Of a DNA stretch of 64,000 nucleotides, positions 34,437 through 43,665 are shown piece after piece. The notes beneath the pieces are model-generated. The model saw only the letters and a list, made by a program, of their open reading frames with translations, was not told where the DNA came from and made no database searches. Location: contig JAHJBZ010000014.1 of assembly GCA_018813295.1 (NCBI GenBank), positions 1 to 64,000 on the forward strand. The letters run 5' to 3'. The translations under genes were made by a program, and so were the position numbers. Each line of letters opens with the position of its first letter. The first letter of the stretch is position 1. The stretch comes from Patescibacteria group bacterium (GTDB lineage: Bacteria; Patescibacteriota; Gracilibacteria; UM-FILTER-43-11).

Positions 34437-37400
34437 ATGTCACAGACCCCATTCGTACATCTTCATCTTCACACGTTTTATTCGCTTTTAGACGGGCTTA
34501 GTCCGCCGGAGGCATATGTTAAAAAAGCTAAGGAGCAAGGGTGTCCGGCTATTGCAATTACGGATCATGGGGTAATGCATGGCTGTATTGAGTTTTATAA
34601 GGCCTGCAAAAAACATGACATCAAACCAATTATTGGCTGTGAAGTTTATATTGCGTTTAATAAGTTGAGTGATAAGAGGCATCAGATTGATAACAAGAGG
34701 ACTCATGCGACTCTTTTGGCTGAGACCCAGGAGGGATATGAAAACCTTCTTAAGATGGCAACTGTTGCTCATCTGGAAGGCTTTTATTATAAGCCTCGTG
34801 TGGACTGGGATTTACTAAAGAGGTATAGCAAAGGGATGATTGCGCTATCCGGATGTTTGCATGGAGGTGTACCTCAGGCGATTTTAAATGGAGATATGAG
34901 TAGGGCGAAGGAGATGATTGATCAATTTCAATCAACTTTTGGAAAGAAGAATTTTTATTTGGAACTGCAGCATCATCCGGAAATCAGTGAGCAGGATATG
35001 GTTAATAACAAGCTTATTGAACTGGGCAAAAAGCATGACGTTCCATTGGTTGCTACTGGTGATATTCACTATGTGGAGCCGGAGGATAATGTTGCTCAGG
35101 ACATTATGATTTGTATTCAGAGCGGAAAGAATTTGGACGACACAAATAGGATGAGCATGATGAATGCCGATTATTCCATGAAGGATCCTGAGGTTTTTGC
35201 AGAGGCTTTTAAGGATGTTCCGGAGGCCATAGAAAATACCGTTAAAATAGCGGAAAGATGTGAGGTTGAGTTTGATTTTGAAACCAATCACATACCGTCT
35301 TTTCCAATGCCGGAAGGCAAAAAACCAGCAGAATATTTACGGGAGTTATGTTACAAAGGACTAATTGAAAAGTACAAAATTCCAGATTCGAATTTCGAAT
35401 TTCGAGCTTCGAGTTTTAAAGCAAAAAATGACGAAGTGCAGAAACTAGTAGATCGGCTGGATTACGAATTAAAAATTATAGAGGATATGGGGTTTGTAGG
35501 ATACTTTTTGATAGTGTGGGATTTTGTTAAATGGGCGAAGGATAACGGTATTATAGTTGGACCGGGAAGGGGTTCTGCGGCGGGGGCGATTGTGGCTTAC
35601 TGCCTTGATATTACGGAGATAGATCCACTTCAATACAATTTGCTTTTTGAGCGGTTTTTAAATCCTGCCCGTATTTCCATGCCGGATATTGATATGGACT
35701 TTGCGGATAACAGGAGAGATGAAGTTATTGAGTATGTGGCGGAGAAGTATGGCAGAGATAGGGTGGCACAGATTTGTACTTTTGGAACACTAGCTGCCAG
35801 AGCTGCAGTTAAGGACGTTGGGAGGACGCTTGGAGTGCCTTTTGTGCAAATGAATGAGTTTGCAAAACTGATTCCCGAAAGGCCTGGAACAACTCTGGAA
35901 GAGGCTTTAAAACAATCTCCTGACCTACGTAAAGCGATTGAAAAAGATGAAATTTACCAGCAGGTGATGGAAAATGCACTGAAGCTCGAGGGTGCTGTCA
36001 GGCATGTTTCCGTTCATGCATGTGCGGTTGTAATTGCGGATGAGCCGCTTACAAAATATACAGCTCTTCAGCATCCGCCAAAAGATGAGAAGGGGATTAT
36101 TACGCAGTATGCTGCTAAACCTTTGGACGCGTTGGGCCTTTTAAAAATGGACTTTTTGGGGCTAAAGAATCTGACGATACTGCAGACTGCTCTTAAAATT
36201 ATTGAAAGGACCAAGGGGGATAAGATTAATCTGAAGCAGATTCCGATGGATGATAAAAAGGCATATGCCTTAATGGCCAGGGGTGAGACGACTGGTGTGT
36301 TCCAGCTGGAATCCGCAGGTATGAAGCGGTATTTAAAGGAATTAAGGCCGACTGAGTTTGAAGATATTATCGCTATGGTCTCTCTTTATAGACCTGGACC
36401 GATGGAATGGATTCCGGATTATATCGCTGGAAAACATGGAAGGAAAGAAACGAGATATTTACATCCAAGTCTCGAACCGATTTTAAAAAGAACTTATGGA
36501 ATTGCGATTTATCAGGAACAGATTTTGCAGATTGCGCAGGAATTTGCAGGCTTCTCTTTGGGTGAAGCGGATATTTTGAGGCGTGCTATTGGTAAAAAAA
36601 TTATTGCAGAACTGGAAGCTCAGCGTGAAAAATTTATTGATGGAGCTATTAAAAAAGGTCATTCAAAAAGTTTAGCAATTACAATTTTTGAAAAGGTTAT
36701 CGAGCCATTTGCCGGTTATGGATTTAATAAAAGTCATGCCGCATGTTATGCGATGATCGCTTATCAGACCGCCTATCTGAAGGCCAGGTATCCAACTGAA
36801 TTTATGACCGCCCTGATGTCGGCTGATTACGGTAATACGGATAGGGTTGTTATTGAAATTGGTGAATGTGAACAAATGGGTATTCAGGTTTTGCCTCCGG
36901 ATGTGAATGAATCGCGTTCTAATTTTACGTATGTGGAGGACGGAAAGATTCGTTTCGGGCTTTCTGCTATTAAAGGACTTGGAAAAGGTTCTGTAAGGAT
37001 GCTTATTGATGCACGTGAAGAAGCTGGCCGTCCATTTGAGAATCTGGAAGATTTTGCACGCAACGTTCCAGCTAAAATTTTGAATAAAAAGACCCTCGAA
37101 GCATTGGCTTATGGTGGGGCTATGGATAATTTTGGAGAACGCAAGCGGATTGGTATAAATTATGAAAAAATTGCTAATTTTGCAAAGACTGCAGACTCTT
37201 CTTATCAAGTTGGGCAGGCGGGACTTTTTGATAGCATGGGTGATGAAGCTCCTGTTGATAAATTAATACTTGAAGAAGTTGAACCGGCAACTGAGAGCGA
37301 GCGGCTTAAGTGGGAGAAAGAATTTTTAGGACTTTATGTTTCATCTCACCCGCTTGCCGGGCTTAAGAAATTTTTTCAGAAGAAATTCATCCCACTCGAT

Positions 37401-38042
37401 CAGCTTCCTAAAAAAGCTGTTGGAAAAGCGATTAAGATAGGTGGCATTATTACAGGAGTAAGAAAAATCACTACAAAAAAAGGTGATATGATGGCAATTG
37501 TCCAGCTTGAAGATCCTTTTGGAAAAGGAGAAGCAATTGTTTTCCCAAATGCCTATTCCAAAGTTGCTGACAAAATTGTGGAGGATGGAATATTGCTTGT
37601 TGAAGGAACCCTGGAAAAACGAATGGGTGATATGCAAGTTGTTTTAAAGGACGCAGAAGCTATGACTTTGGAGGAGCTCAAAGAGCGCGCCAAGAAGCAA
37701 AAACTGTGGACTGAGGGCGAAAAAATAACCCGTACATCCCGCCAAGACGTGGAAGATGAAGAGGTTGCAGAAGCCGAGGAAATTTTAAATGTAAGCGGAG
37801 AAGAGATTACCGAACTCGCCAGTGATTCGTTATTTGAAAACAAGAATGCTCATCAAATTGTGATTAACCGAGAAGTGGATAAGGAGTTTTTTATTACCTT
37901 GAAAAAGCTGTTCGACAAACATCCAGGCGAACAGCAAATTGAATTGGTTATTGGAGATAAAGTTGTTCCGGTGCCGGTTAAGGTGAAGTGGGGAGAAGGG
38001 CTGAAGAAGGAGGTTGATGAGGTATTGGACAAATTGAAATAA
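34437..38042 (+). CDS. dnaE: DNA polymerase III subunit alpha
   Basis: PHP 'FVHLHLHTFYSLLDGLSPPEAYVKKA', 'VGPGRGSAAGAIVAYCLDITEIDPLQYNLLFERFLNP', 'PDIDMDFADNRRDEVIEYV'; ATG at 34437 (track uses upstream TTG). Confidence 0.97.
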   Translation: MSQTPFVHLHLHTFYSLLDGLSPPEAYVKKAKEQGCPAIAITDHGVMHGCIEFYKACKKHDIKPIIGCEVYIAFNKLSDKRHQIDNKRTHATLLAETQEGYENLLKMATVAHLEGFYYKPRVDWDLLKRYSKGMIALSGCLHGGVPQAILNGDMSRAKEMIDQFQSTFGKKNFYLELQHHPEISEQDMVNNKLIELGKKHDVPLVATGDIHYVEPEDNVAQDIMICIQSGKNLDDTNRMSMMNADYSMKDPEVFAEAFKDVPEAIENTVKIAERCEVEFDFETNHIPSFPMPEGKKPAEYLRELCYKGLIEKYKIPDSNFEFRASSFKAKNDEVQKLVDRLDYELKIIEDMGFVGYFLIVWDFVKWAKDNGIIVGPGRGSAAGAIVAYCLDITEIDPLQYNLLFERFLNPARISMPDIDMDFADNRRDEVIEYVAEKYGRDRVAQICTFGTLAARAAVKDVGRTLGVPFVQMNEFAKLIPERPGTTLEEALKQSPDLRKAIEKDEIYQQVMENALKLEGAVRHVSVHACAVVIADEPLTKYTALQHPPKDEKGIITQYAAKPLDALGLLKMDFLGLKNLTILQTALKIIERTKGDKINLKQIPMDDKKAYALMARGETTGVFQLESAGMKRYLKELRPTEFEDIIAMVSLYRPGPMEWIPDYIAGKHGRKETRYLHPSLEPILKRTYGIAIYQEQILQIAQEFAGFSLGEADILRRAIGKKIIAELEAQREKFIDGAIKKGHSKSLAITIFEKVIEPFAGYGFNKSHAACYAMIAYQTAYLKARYPTEFMTALMSADYGNTDRVVIEIGECEQMGIQVLPPDVNESRSNFTYVEDGKIRFGLSAIKGLGKGSVRMLIDAREEAGRPFENLEDFARNVPAKILNKKTLEALAYGGAMDNFGERKRIGINYEKIANFAKTADSSYQVGQAGLFDSMGDEAPVDKLILEEVEPATESERLKWEKEFLGLYVSSHPLAGLKKFFQKKFIPLDQLPKKAVGKAIKIGGIITGVRKITTKKGDMMAIVQLEDPFGKGEAIVFPNAYSKVADKIVEDGILLVEGTLEKRMGDMQVVLKDAEAMTLEELKERAKKQKLWTEGEKITRTSRQDVEDEEVAEAEEILNVSGEEITELASDSLFENKNAHQIVINREVDKEFFITLKKLFDKHPGEQQIELVIGDKVVPVPVKVKWGEGLKKEVDEVLDKLK

Positions 38043-38108
38043 AAAACCCGAAGGCGAGGATCGCTATCCTCGCCGGCGACATTGGCGAATGTCGCCTTCG
38101 GGTTTTTT
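38041..38108. terminator. Compound bidirectional terminator between convergent dnaE and the recombinase gene; family A repeat (A8)
   Basis: AAAAAACCCGAAGGCGA...TCGCCTTCGGGTTTTTT outer arms with two nested hairpins. Confidence 0.75.
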
Positions 38109-38110
38109 TG

Positions 38111-39031
38111 TTATTTATGATACTTCTCATGAATCTCCCTCAATTTCTTATTCGTGATATGCGTATAAATTTGAGTTGTTGTTATGCTGGCGTGTCCTAA
38201 CATTTCTTGAACTGAGCGGATGTCAGCGCCGTTTATCAGGAGCTCCGTGGCGAAGGAGTGGCGGAGTACGTGCGGTGTCACTTTTTTTACAATACCGGCT
38301 TTATAAGCGGTGTTACGGACCATTTCCTGGATTGTATATGCTGTTAAACGGCGGTGTTCGCCCTTAATATCCAGATCATCATCCTGTTTTTTGCGAGAAC
38401 GACGGTGGTTTAGAAAAAGTGGATCGTAGTTGTCATCCCGCATGTTCAAATATTCCTTTATCCATCCTTTTGCGCGATCGGAAAGGAAGACAATTCGAAC
38501 TTTTTGGCCCTTTCCTCGTATTTGGAACTCCCCTCTTTCCAGATTTACCTGATCACGGTTCAGGCTGACGAGTTCGGATATTCGGAGGCCTGTGCTGTAC
38601 AAAAGTTCCAAGATTGCACGATCACGGAGGCCATTAATTTTGCCGGTGTTAACGGACCTGAAAAGACGTTCCAGCTCTTCTCGATCGAGGTATTCGACGG
38701 TTCTATCTGGAATTTTTGAAAGCTCGACTTTTTCCGGTTCTAACGACTTCCAATCCTGTTTTACGCAGTATTTGAAGAAAGCGCGAAGGGCGATTATATG
38801 GTAATTTTGGGTTTTAATTGAGAGTGGTTCCTTGGGACGGTGTTCTAAGCGGTTGAGGAATAAACGGTATTTTTTTATCAGGCTTAAATCAATTGCGGAC
38901 AGACTGATGTCGCCGGCAAAACCCAAAAACCGCTCAAGATAATGTGCGTAATTGGTGAGGGTTTTTTGTGATTGGTTTTTCTCAATCTCGCAGTATTCGA
39001 GGAACTGACGGATAGCATTTGATAATTGCAT
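38111..39031 (-). CDS. XerC/XerD-type tyrosine recombinase
   Basis: 'LRDRAILELLYSTGLRISELVSLNRDQVNL', 'HVLRHSFATELLINGADIRSVQEMLGHASITTTQIYTHITNKKLREIH' (R..HxxR..H..Y). Confidence 0.93.
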   Translation of the reverse strand: MQLSNAIRQFLEYCEIEKNQSQKTLTNYAHYLERFLGFAGDISLSAIDLSLIKKYRLFLNRLEHRPKEPLSIKTQNYHIIALRAFFKYCVKQDWKSLEPEKVELSKIPDRTVEYLDREELERLFRSVNTGKINGLRDRAILELLYSTGLRISELVSLNRDQVNLERGEFQIRGKGQKVRIVFLSDRAKGWIKEYLNMRDDNYDPLFLNHRRSRKKQDDDLDIKGEHRRLTAYTIQEMVRNTAYKAGIVKKVTPHVLRHSFATELLINGADIRSVQEMLGHASITTTQIYTHITNKKLREIHEKYHK

Positions 39032-39042
39032 TTTGTTTTAAT

Positions 39043-39119
39043 TATCCCGACGGAGCCCTGCTGAGCGGGAGTCGACGGCTTTCAGCTGAGGAACCCCCGC
39101 TAAGCGGGGCCTCCTCAGA
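39043..39119. repeat. Family D element D3
   Basis: ~75 bp shared with D2: ATCCCGACGGAGCCCTGCTGAGCGGGAGTCGACGGC...GAGGAACCCCCGCTAAGCGGGGCCTCCTCAGA. Confidence 0.85.
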
Positions 39120-39165
39120 AAATTTTAATTAATCCCGTACAATATTATAGATGAAATGTTGATAG

Positions 39166-39207
39166 AAAACCAGAAGGCGCGAATGGTCATTCGCGCCTTC
39201 TGGTTTT
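39166..39207. repeat. Family A palindrome A4
   Basis: AAAACCAGAAGGCGCGAATGGTCATTCGCGCCTTCTGGTTTT, terminator-like after the Smr gene. Confidence 0.9.
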
Positions 39208-39210
39208 GGT

Positions 39211-39606
39211 TTATATTAAATAGACGACAACAGATCCTCCCGTTTTCTCGCGTTTAAAATTAAGGACTAAACCTTCTTTTTTTAATTGGGACAGCTTTTG
39301 CTCTGTTACCTGGGGTAATATAGATTGTTGATTTTTGGAGTGTAGGCCTTTGCCCGTAATAATGCGGACTGTTCTGAGACCTTGGGTGGAGCAGGAGTTG
39401 ATGAAATGACTTATTTCCGACTGTGCTTCGCTACCAGTTTTTTGGTGTAAGTCTAACTCCCTTTGCACGGCTGGGTAATCTTTTAGCATTTCGCCAATGG
39501 ACTGTTCAGCCTCAAATTCACCTGCATTTTTTTCTTCAATTGCAGATTGGATATCGGATTCGGATGAGTAAGCTTCGATGAGCTGGTCTAGGTTTTCTTC
39601 TTCCAT
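39211..39606 (-). CDS. Smr-domain protein
   Basis: 'LDLHQKTGSEAQSEISHFINSCSTQGLRTVRIITGKGLHSKNQQSILPQVTEQKL'. Confidence 0.85.
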   Translation of the reverse strand: MEEENLDQLIEAYSSESDIQSAIEEKNAGEFEAEQSIGEMLKDYPAVQRELDLHQKTGSEAQSEISHFINSCSTQGLRTVRIITGKGLHSKNQQSILPQVTEQKLSQLKKEGLVLNFKREKTGGSVVVYLI

Positions 39607-39680
39607 GATGTTATGAAAATTTGAAAATTTGAAAACTAATTTTTAATTTTTCAAGTTTTCAAATTTTTAAGTTTTCAAAG

Positions 39681-40106
39681 TTAAGTGATTACTTTCCCAA
39701 AAAGATAACAATCTTCATTGTGCCATTGTTTTTTCAGTAAAATCTCCTCTTCAAATCCCATACTTTCATAAAACCCCTTTGCATCGTATCTTATTAGACT
39801 CCAGCACCACAGTTTCTTGATGCCATCCTCTTTACATTTATTTATGGCAAATTCGACCAATGCACTACCTATTCCTTCGTTGGATTTAGCGGTTGCTATG
39901 GTAAAAATTTGGTAAGACCCATCGATTGGCCTGATGGATATGGCGCCCAGGATTTCACCATTCTCAACGGCAATAAAGTACTGTCCTTTTTCAATAAATC
40001 TTTCAATGGAGTCCGGACTCGAAAAATGATATTGCTCAGTATCAAGGACTGAATTGATTTCAGAAATTTTGGAGATGTGCTCTTTGGTTGCCTGAATAAT
40101 TTGCAT
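39681..40106 (-). CDS. GNAT-family N-acetyltransferase
   Basis: 'YFIAVENGEILGAISIRPIDGSYQIFTIATAKSNEGIGSALVEFAINKCKEDGIKKLWCWSLIRYDAKGFYESMGFEEE'. Confidence 0.88.
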   Translation of the reverse strand: MQIIQATKEHISKISEINSVLDTEQYHFSSPDSIERFIEKGQYFIAVENGEILGAISIRPIDGSYQIFTIATAKSNEGIGSALVEFAINKCKEDGIKKLWCWSLIRYDAKGFYESMGFEEEILLKKQWHNEDCYLFGKVIT

Positions 40107-40705
40107 TATAAAAAGTGTTTTAACAGATAGTCATAACATTGTTTAATCGCTTTTCCACGGTGTGAAATTTCGTTCTTTTCATGTTTGCTAAGCGCGGAAA
40201 AGACTTTATCTTTGCCATCCGGCAAAAAGACAGCGGAGAGTGGTATACCTGGTTCTAGTGCGACTTGTGGTTCTTCTAAAATCTGACCAATACATTCGCC
40301 TCGGAATACTTTTGTCTCTTGGCCTGGCTGACAAAAAGCGACTACGGATATGAATTCAGCCTTGCGGTTTTCTTCGTAACTCATGCGGGACAAGAAGAAG
40401 TCGAGCCATTCTTCATCGTTTGCTTTTTCACCTGCACCCCATCTTCGAGTCCGGACTCCAAGCTCGCCATTCAACGCATCAACATGTATACCTGAATCGT
40501 CTGCGATTGTAGGGAGTCCGGACTCCCTACCAAAAAACTCGGCTTTTATAATTGCATTTTCCTCATAAGTTTCTCCGTTTTCTTCGACGTTTTCCTCAAT
40601 TTTTTCGTCGTTTAGGGACACGAATTTGGCAGGAAGTTCTTCGAGAACCTCCATTAGCTCTTTGAATTTGCCGAAGTTGTGAGTGGCGATTAGGATTTTT
40701 TGCAT
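40106..40705 (-). CDS. rdgB: RdgB/HAM1-family non-canonical purine NTP pyrophosphatase
   Basis: 'ILIATHNFGKFKELMEVL', 'GETYEENAIIKAEFFGRESGLPTIADDSGIHVDALNGELGVRTRRWG', 'FSALSKHEKNEISHRGKAI'. Confidence 0.93.
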   Translation of the reverse strand: MQKILIATHNFGKFKELMEVLEELPAKFVSLNDEKIEENVEENGETYEENAIIKAEFFGRESGLPTIADDSGIHVDALNGELGVRTRRWGAGEKANDEEWLDFFLSRMSYEENRKAEFISVVAFCQPGQETKVFRGECIGQILEEPQVALEPGIPLSAVFLPDGKDKVFSALSKHEKNEISHRGKAIKQCYDYLLKHFL

Positions 40706-40729
40706 CGGATATATTTTAACACAATCAAA

Positions 40730-40761
40730 CCGAAGGCGAGGATTATAATCCTCGCCTTCGG
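40730..40761. repeat. Family A palindrome A9
   Basis: CCGAAGGCGAGGATTATAATCCTCGCCTTCGG between aroB and rdgB. Confidence 0.85.
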
Positions 40762-40773
40762 AGTATGTTTAAA

Positions 40774-41805
40774 TTATTTTGCCAAATCAACTAATTCCTC
40801 TGCGCTCAACTCCAACATTTCATATTTTCCCATTTCTGGTGCGATGATATATGTAATTTTATCGCCATAAACTTTTTTATCTTTTTTCATCAGGCTAACA
40901 AGATCCTCAATATTAATTCTTGACGGGATTTCTGACGGGAGTTTGAATTTTTCGAATAATTTTCTCATTTGATTATCTGTCTCTTTTTCCTGTTTACCAA
41001 GGTTTTGAGCGACTTTGTTGGCTAAAACCATCCCAATACTAATCGCTTCACCGTGGGTTAAATCGTAATCGGACATTTGTTCGATGGCGTGGCCGAAAGT
41101 ATGGCCGAAATTGAGCACTTTTCGTATTCCCTTTTCATTTAAATCCTGGCTGACTATGTCGGCTTTTGCCTGTATGCTTTTTTGGAGAATCGTTTCGATA
41201 TCCAATTCATCCTCTAAAAGTTCATCGGCAATTGAGCTGTCCAGAGTTGCTGCGTATTTAATAATTTCAGCTATGCCGGACCGGAATTGGCGTTCGGGCA
41301 GGCCGTTTAAAAATGCAGGATCGATTAAAACCAGTTCTGCCGGATAAAATGTACCTAAAATATTTTTTGCTTCCAGATTTATGGCTGTTTTTCCTCCAAT
41401 CGCCGCATCAACCATGCAGAGTAAAGATGTGGGGACGGCAATATAAACCATTCCGCGCATGTAGACTGAAGCAACGAAGCCGACCAGATCAGTAACCATT
41501 CCGCCGCCAAAGCCAATTAGGATGTCGGTGCGGTGCATATTTTCATTCAATAGCTCTTCGGCAAGCTGTTTAACGGACTCGAGTTTTTTAGTTCCTTCCC
41601 CTGCCTGAACGGCCAAAATTTGAGCATCCGGGAAGATCTCCCCGATTTTTTCTTTGTACAAATCCCCGATATTCGTATCCGTAATAACCATGACTTTGGA
41701 CTCGGGATACTTTTCCTTTATCCAATCACTGACAGCGGAAAGCCCATCCTCTTGGATGAGAATTTCGGAACTACCTGATGAGGTGGCTAATGTGATTTTG
41801 TTCAT
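40774..41805 (-). CDS. aroB: 3-dehydroquinate synthase
   Basis: 'LIGFGGGMVTDLVGFVASVYMRGMVYIAVPTSLLCMVDAAIGGKTAINLEAKNILGTFYPAELVLIDPAFLNGLPERQFRSGIAEIIKYA', 'LNFGHTFGHAIE'. Confidence 0.96.
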   Translation of the reverse strand: MNKITLATSSGSSEILIQEDGLSAVSDWIKEKYPESKVMVITDTNIGDLYKEKIGEIFPDAQILAVQAGEGTKKLESVKQLAEELLNENMHRTDILIGFGGGMVTDLVGFVASVYMRGMVYIAVPTSLLCMVDAAIGGKTAINLEAKNILGTFYPAELVLIDPAFLNGLPERQFRSGIAEIIKYAATLDSSIADELLEDELDIETILQKSIQAKADIVSQDLNEKGIRKVLNFGHTFGHAIEQMSDYDLTHGEAISIGMVLANKVAQNLGKQEKETDNQMRKLFEKFKLPSEIPSRINIEDLVSLMKKDKKVYGDKITYIIAPEMGKYEMLELSAEELVDLAK

Positions 41806-41824
41806 ATTATATTTCGCCTTTGGC

Positions 41825-41917
41825 TGTGGATTCGCCCTGTCGGGCTGTGGATGCGCTTCACTGTGGTCGTAATACGTTCACAGCGAAGCACATCCACAGG
41901 CGTTAGCCGAATCCACA
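41825..41917 (-). repeat. Family C leader element C4
   Basis: TGTGGATTCGCCCTGTCGGGCTGTGGATGCGC...GCGTTAGCCGAATCCACA, 19 nt before aroB ATG. Confidence 0.9.
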
Positions 41918-41930
41918 GCGTAAGCGGAAA

Positions 41931-42971
41931 TTAGGAATGATGATGATGGTATTGAGGAGCGTCTTTCATAAATTCCTCGAAGGAATCAAGGGTTAGAGAT
42001 TGTGCTCCGTCGGAGAGTGCTTCGTCTGGTTTGTGATGAACCTCAACAATAATACCATCTGCACCAGCTGCCAAACCTGCGCGAGCAAGTGGTGTTACAA
42101 GGTCGTATCGGCCAGCCGCATGGCTTGGGTCTGCGATGATAGGCAAATGAGAAATTTCCTTAATGAGAGCTAGGGAATTTAGATCTAGTATGTTACGTGT
42201 GGACTGTTCAAATGTTCTGATCCCTCTTTCGCAAAGTACAAGATTTTTATTACCTGCATTCAAAATATATTCGGCGGCAAACATAAATTCGTCGACTGTT
42301 GCGGACATGCCACGCTTAAGTAAAATTGGTTTTCCGAGTTTGGCTACACTAGTTAGCAGATCGAAATTTTGCATATTACGTGCACCGATTTGGATCATAT
42401 CGGCGTATTTATCAAAAGCATCCAAGTGTTCCGTTGAAATACACTCACTTACAATTGGCAGACCGACTTCATCACCAACTTCTTTCATTAATTTAAGCCC
42501 ATCGACGCCCATTCCCTGGAAGGAGTATGGGGATGTACGAGGTTTAAACGCCCCTCCACGGAGCATTTGTGCACCCAGTTTTTTGACGCCTTTGGCGATA
42601 GTTCGAATTTGTTCTTCGGACTCCACACCGCAAGGACCAGCGATAATTACCGCCTTTTTCCCACCAAAAACAATGTCGTCATTAATTTTTACAAGTGTAT
42701 TTTCCGGTTGGTATTCGCGACTTACACGCTTGTAAGGTTTGCTGACCAGCAGTATCTCTTTTACGCCAGGCAAACGAATGACCTGGCCCTCATCGAGTTT
42801 GGTTTTATCACCAATTACACCAATGGCAGTACGTGTTGTACCGTACATTGGTTCGGGTTTTAAATCATGCTCTTTGACGATATTGAGCACGTGATCCACC
42901 ATCTCTTTGGTGGCGCTTTTGTCCATTACTATTATCATAGTAGGTTCGGTTAATGATTTATTAGCATGCAT
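41931..42971 (-). CDS. aroF: DAHP synthase, type I-beta with N-terminal ferredoxin-like regulatory domain
   Basis: 'AVIIAGPCGVESEEQIRTIAKGVKKLGAQMLRGGAFKPRTSPYSFQGMGVDGLKLM', 'LKRGMSATVDEFMFAAEYILNAGN', 'IADPSHAAGRYDLV'; unusual C-term YHHHHS. Confidence 0.95.
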   Translation of the reverse strand: MHANKSLTEPTMIIVMDKSATKEMVDHVLNIVKEHDLKPEPMYGTTRTAIGVIGDKTKLDEGQVIRLPGVKEILLVSKPYKRVSREYQPENTLVKINDDIVFGGKKAVIIAGPCGVESEEQIRTIAKGVKKLGAQMLRGGAFKPRTSPYSFQGMGVDGLKLMKEVGDEVGLPIVSECISTEHLDAFDKYADMIQIGARNMQNFDLLTSVAKLGKPILLKRGMSATVDEFMFAAEYILNAGNKNLVLCERGIRTFEQSTRNILDLNSLALIKEISHLPIIADPSHAAGRYDLVTPLARAGLAAGADGIIVEVHHKPDEALSDGAQSLTLDSFEEFMKDAPQYHHHHS

Positions 42972-43276
42972 TTTTTAATTAGTTAGATATTACAGTAAGT
43001 ACTTGAATTGCTTCAAGGGTTAATAAAACCTGTAATATCCGAACTTATTGAAATGCATATATTAATTTTAAATTTACAATTTTAAATTTTAAAACTTGTT
43101 TGTAAATTGTTAAATGTAAATTGTAAATTAAAAAATCCGCTCTATAGGCGGACGTTATTGTTATGAAATTGGTATATGGAACAACGGCCGCTTAGCGGGT
43201 TTCAAAATAAAATCCAAAGAAGTACCAGTTGTTCATATTCATAACATGGAATATTTTACTCTGTTTTTTTTAAAAA

Positions 43277-43549
43277 TCAAATTTTATCTTTCTTATCCTG
43301 CTTAGCAAAGTATCTTAACAAAGTTAATCTAATTTGGATTATTTGCACTCTTGCTTCTGCTTCGTCTTTTTGTGCTTCTTCGGTACATCTTTTTTTAACT
43401 TCATGTAAAAATGGGAACTTAGTTCCACTTAAAAGTCTTCTAATTTCCCCTATTCGCATTCGGTGTGCAACATCGGTATCTGCTATTGTTGCAATTTCGG
43501 TAGCCTTTTCAAATTCATCAAGATTTTTACCTGCAACTGTTTCAGTCAT
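43277..43549 (-). CDS. Small hypothetical protein
   Basis: 90-aa ORF, charged helical composition, no recognised domain. Confidence 0.4.
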   Translation of the reverse strand: MTETVAGKNLDEFEKATEIATIADTDVAHRMRIGEIRRLLSGTKFPFLHEVKKRCTEEAQKDEAEARVQIIQIRLTLLRYFAKQDKKDKI

Positions 43550-43665
43550 AAAGATGGGGGCTAGATATAAGGTGATATTGTTGCTTTAATTTTAAAAAAA
43601 GTCAAATTTATGGGTAGTTTTGTATATATGGTAAAATCAATATATATAACCTAACTTATTAAATT

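Noticed and set aside
34250-34501. 83-aa + strand ORF containing PPLSGAPSE
   Set aside because: Translation of the family D repeat; no coding support
36672-37208. 178-aa minus-strand ORF inside dnaE
   Set aside because: Shadow ORF of the DNA polymerase III alpha gene
42163-42735. 190-aa + strand ORF
   Set aside because: Antisense to DAHP synthase with shadow-type Ser/Arg-rich composition
43080-43270. Possible small RNA / terminator in AT-rich region before 43277
   Set aside because: Only low-complexity AATTT words and weak hairpins; no promoter-terminator pair convincing enough
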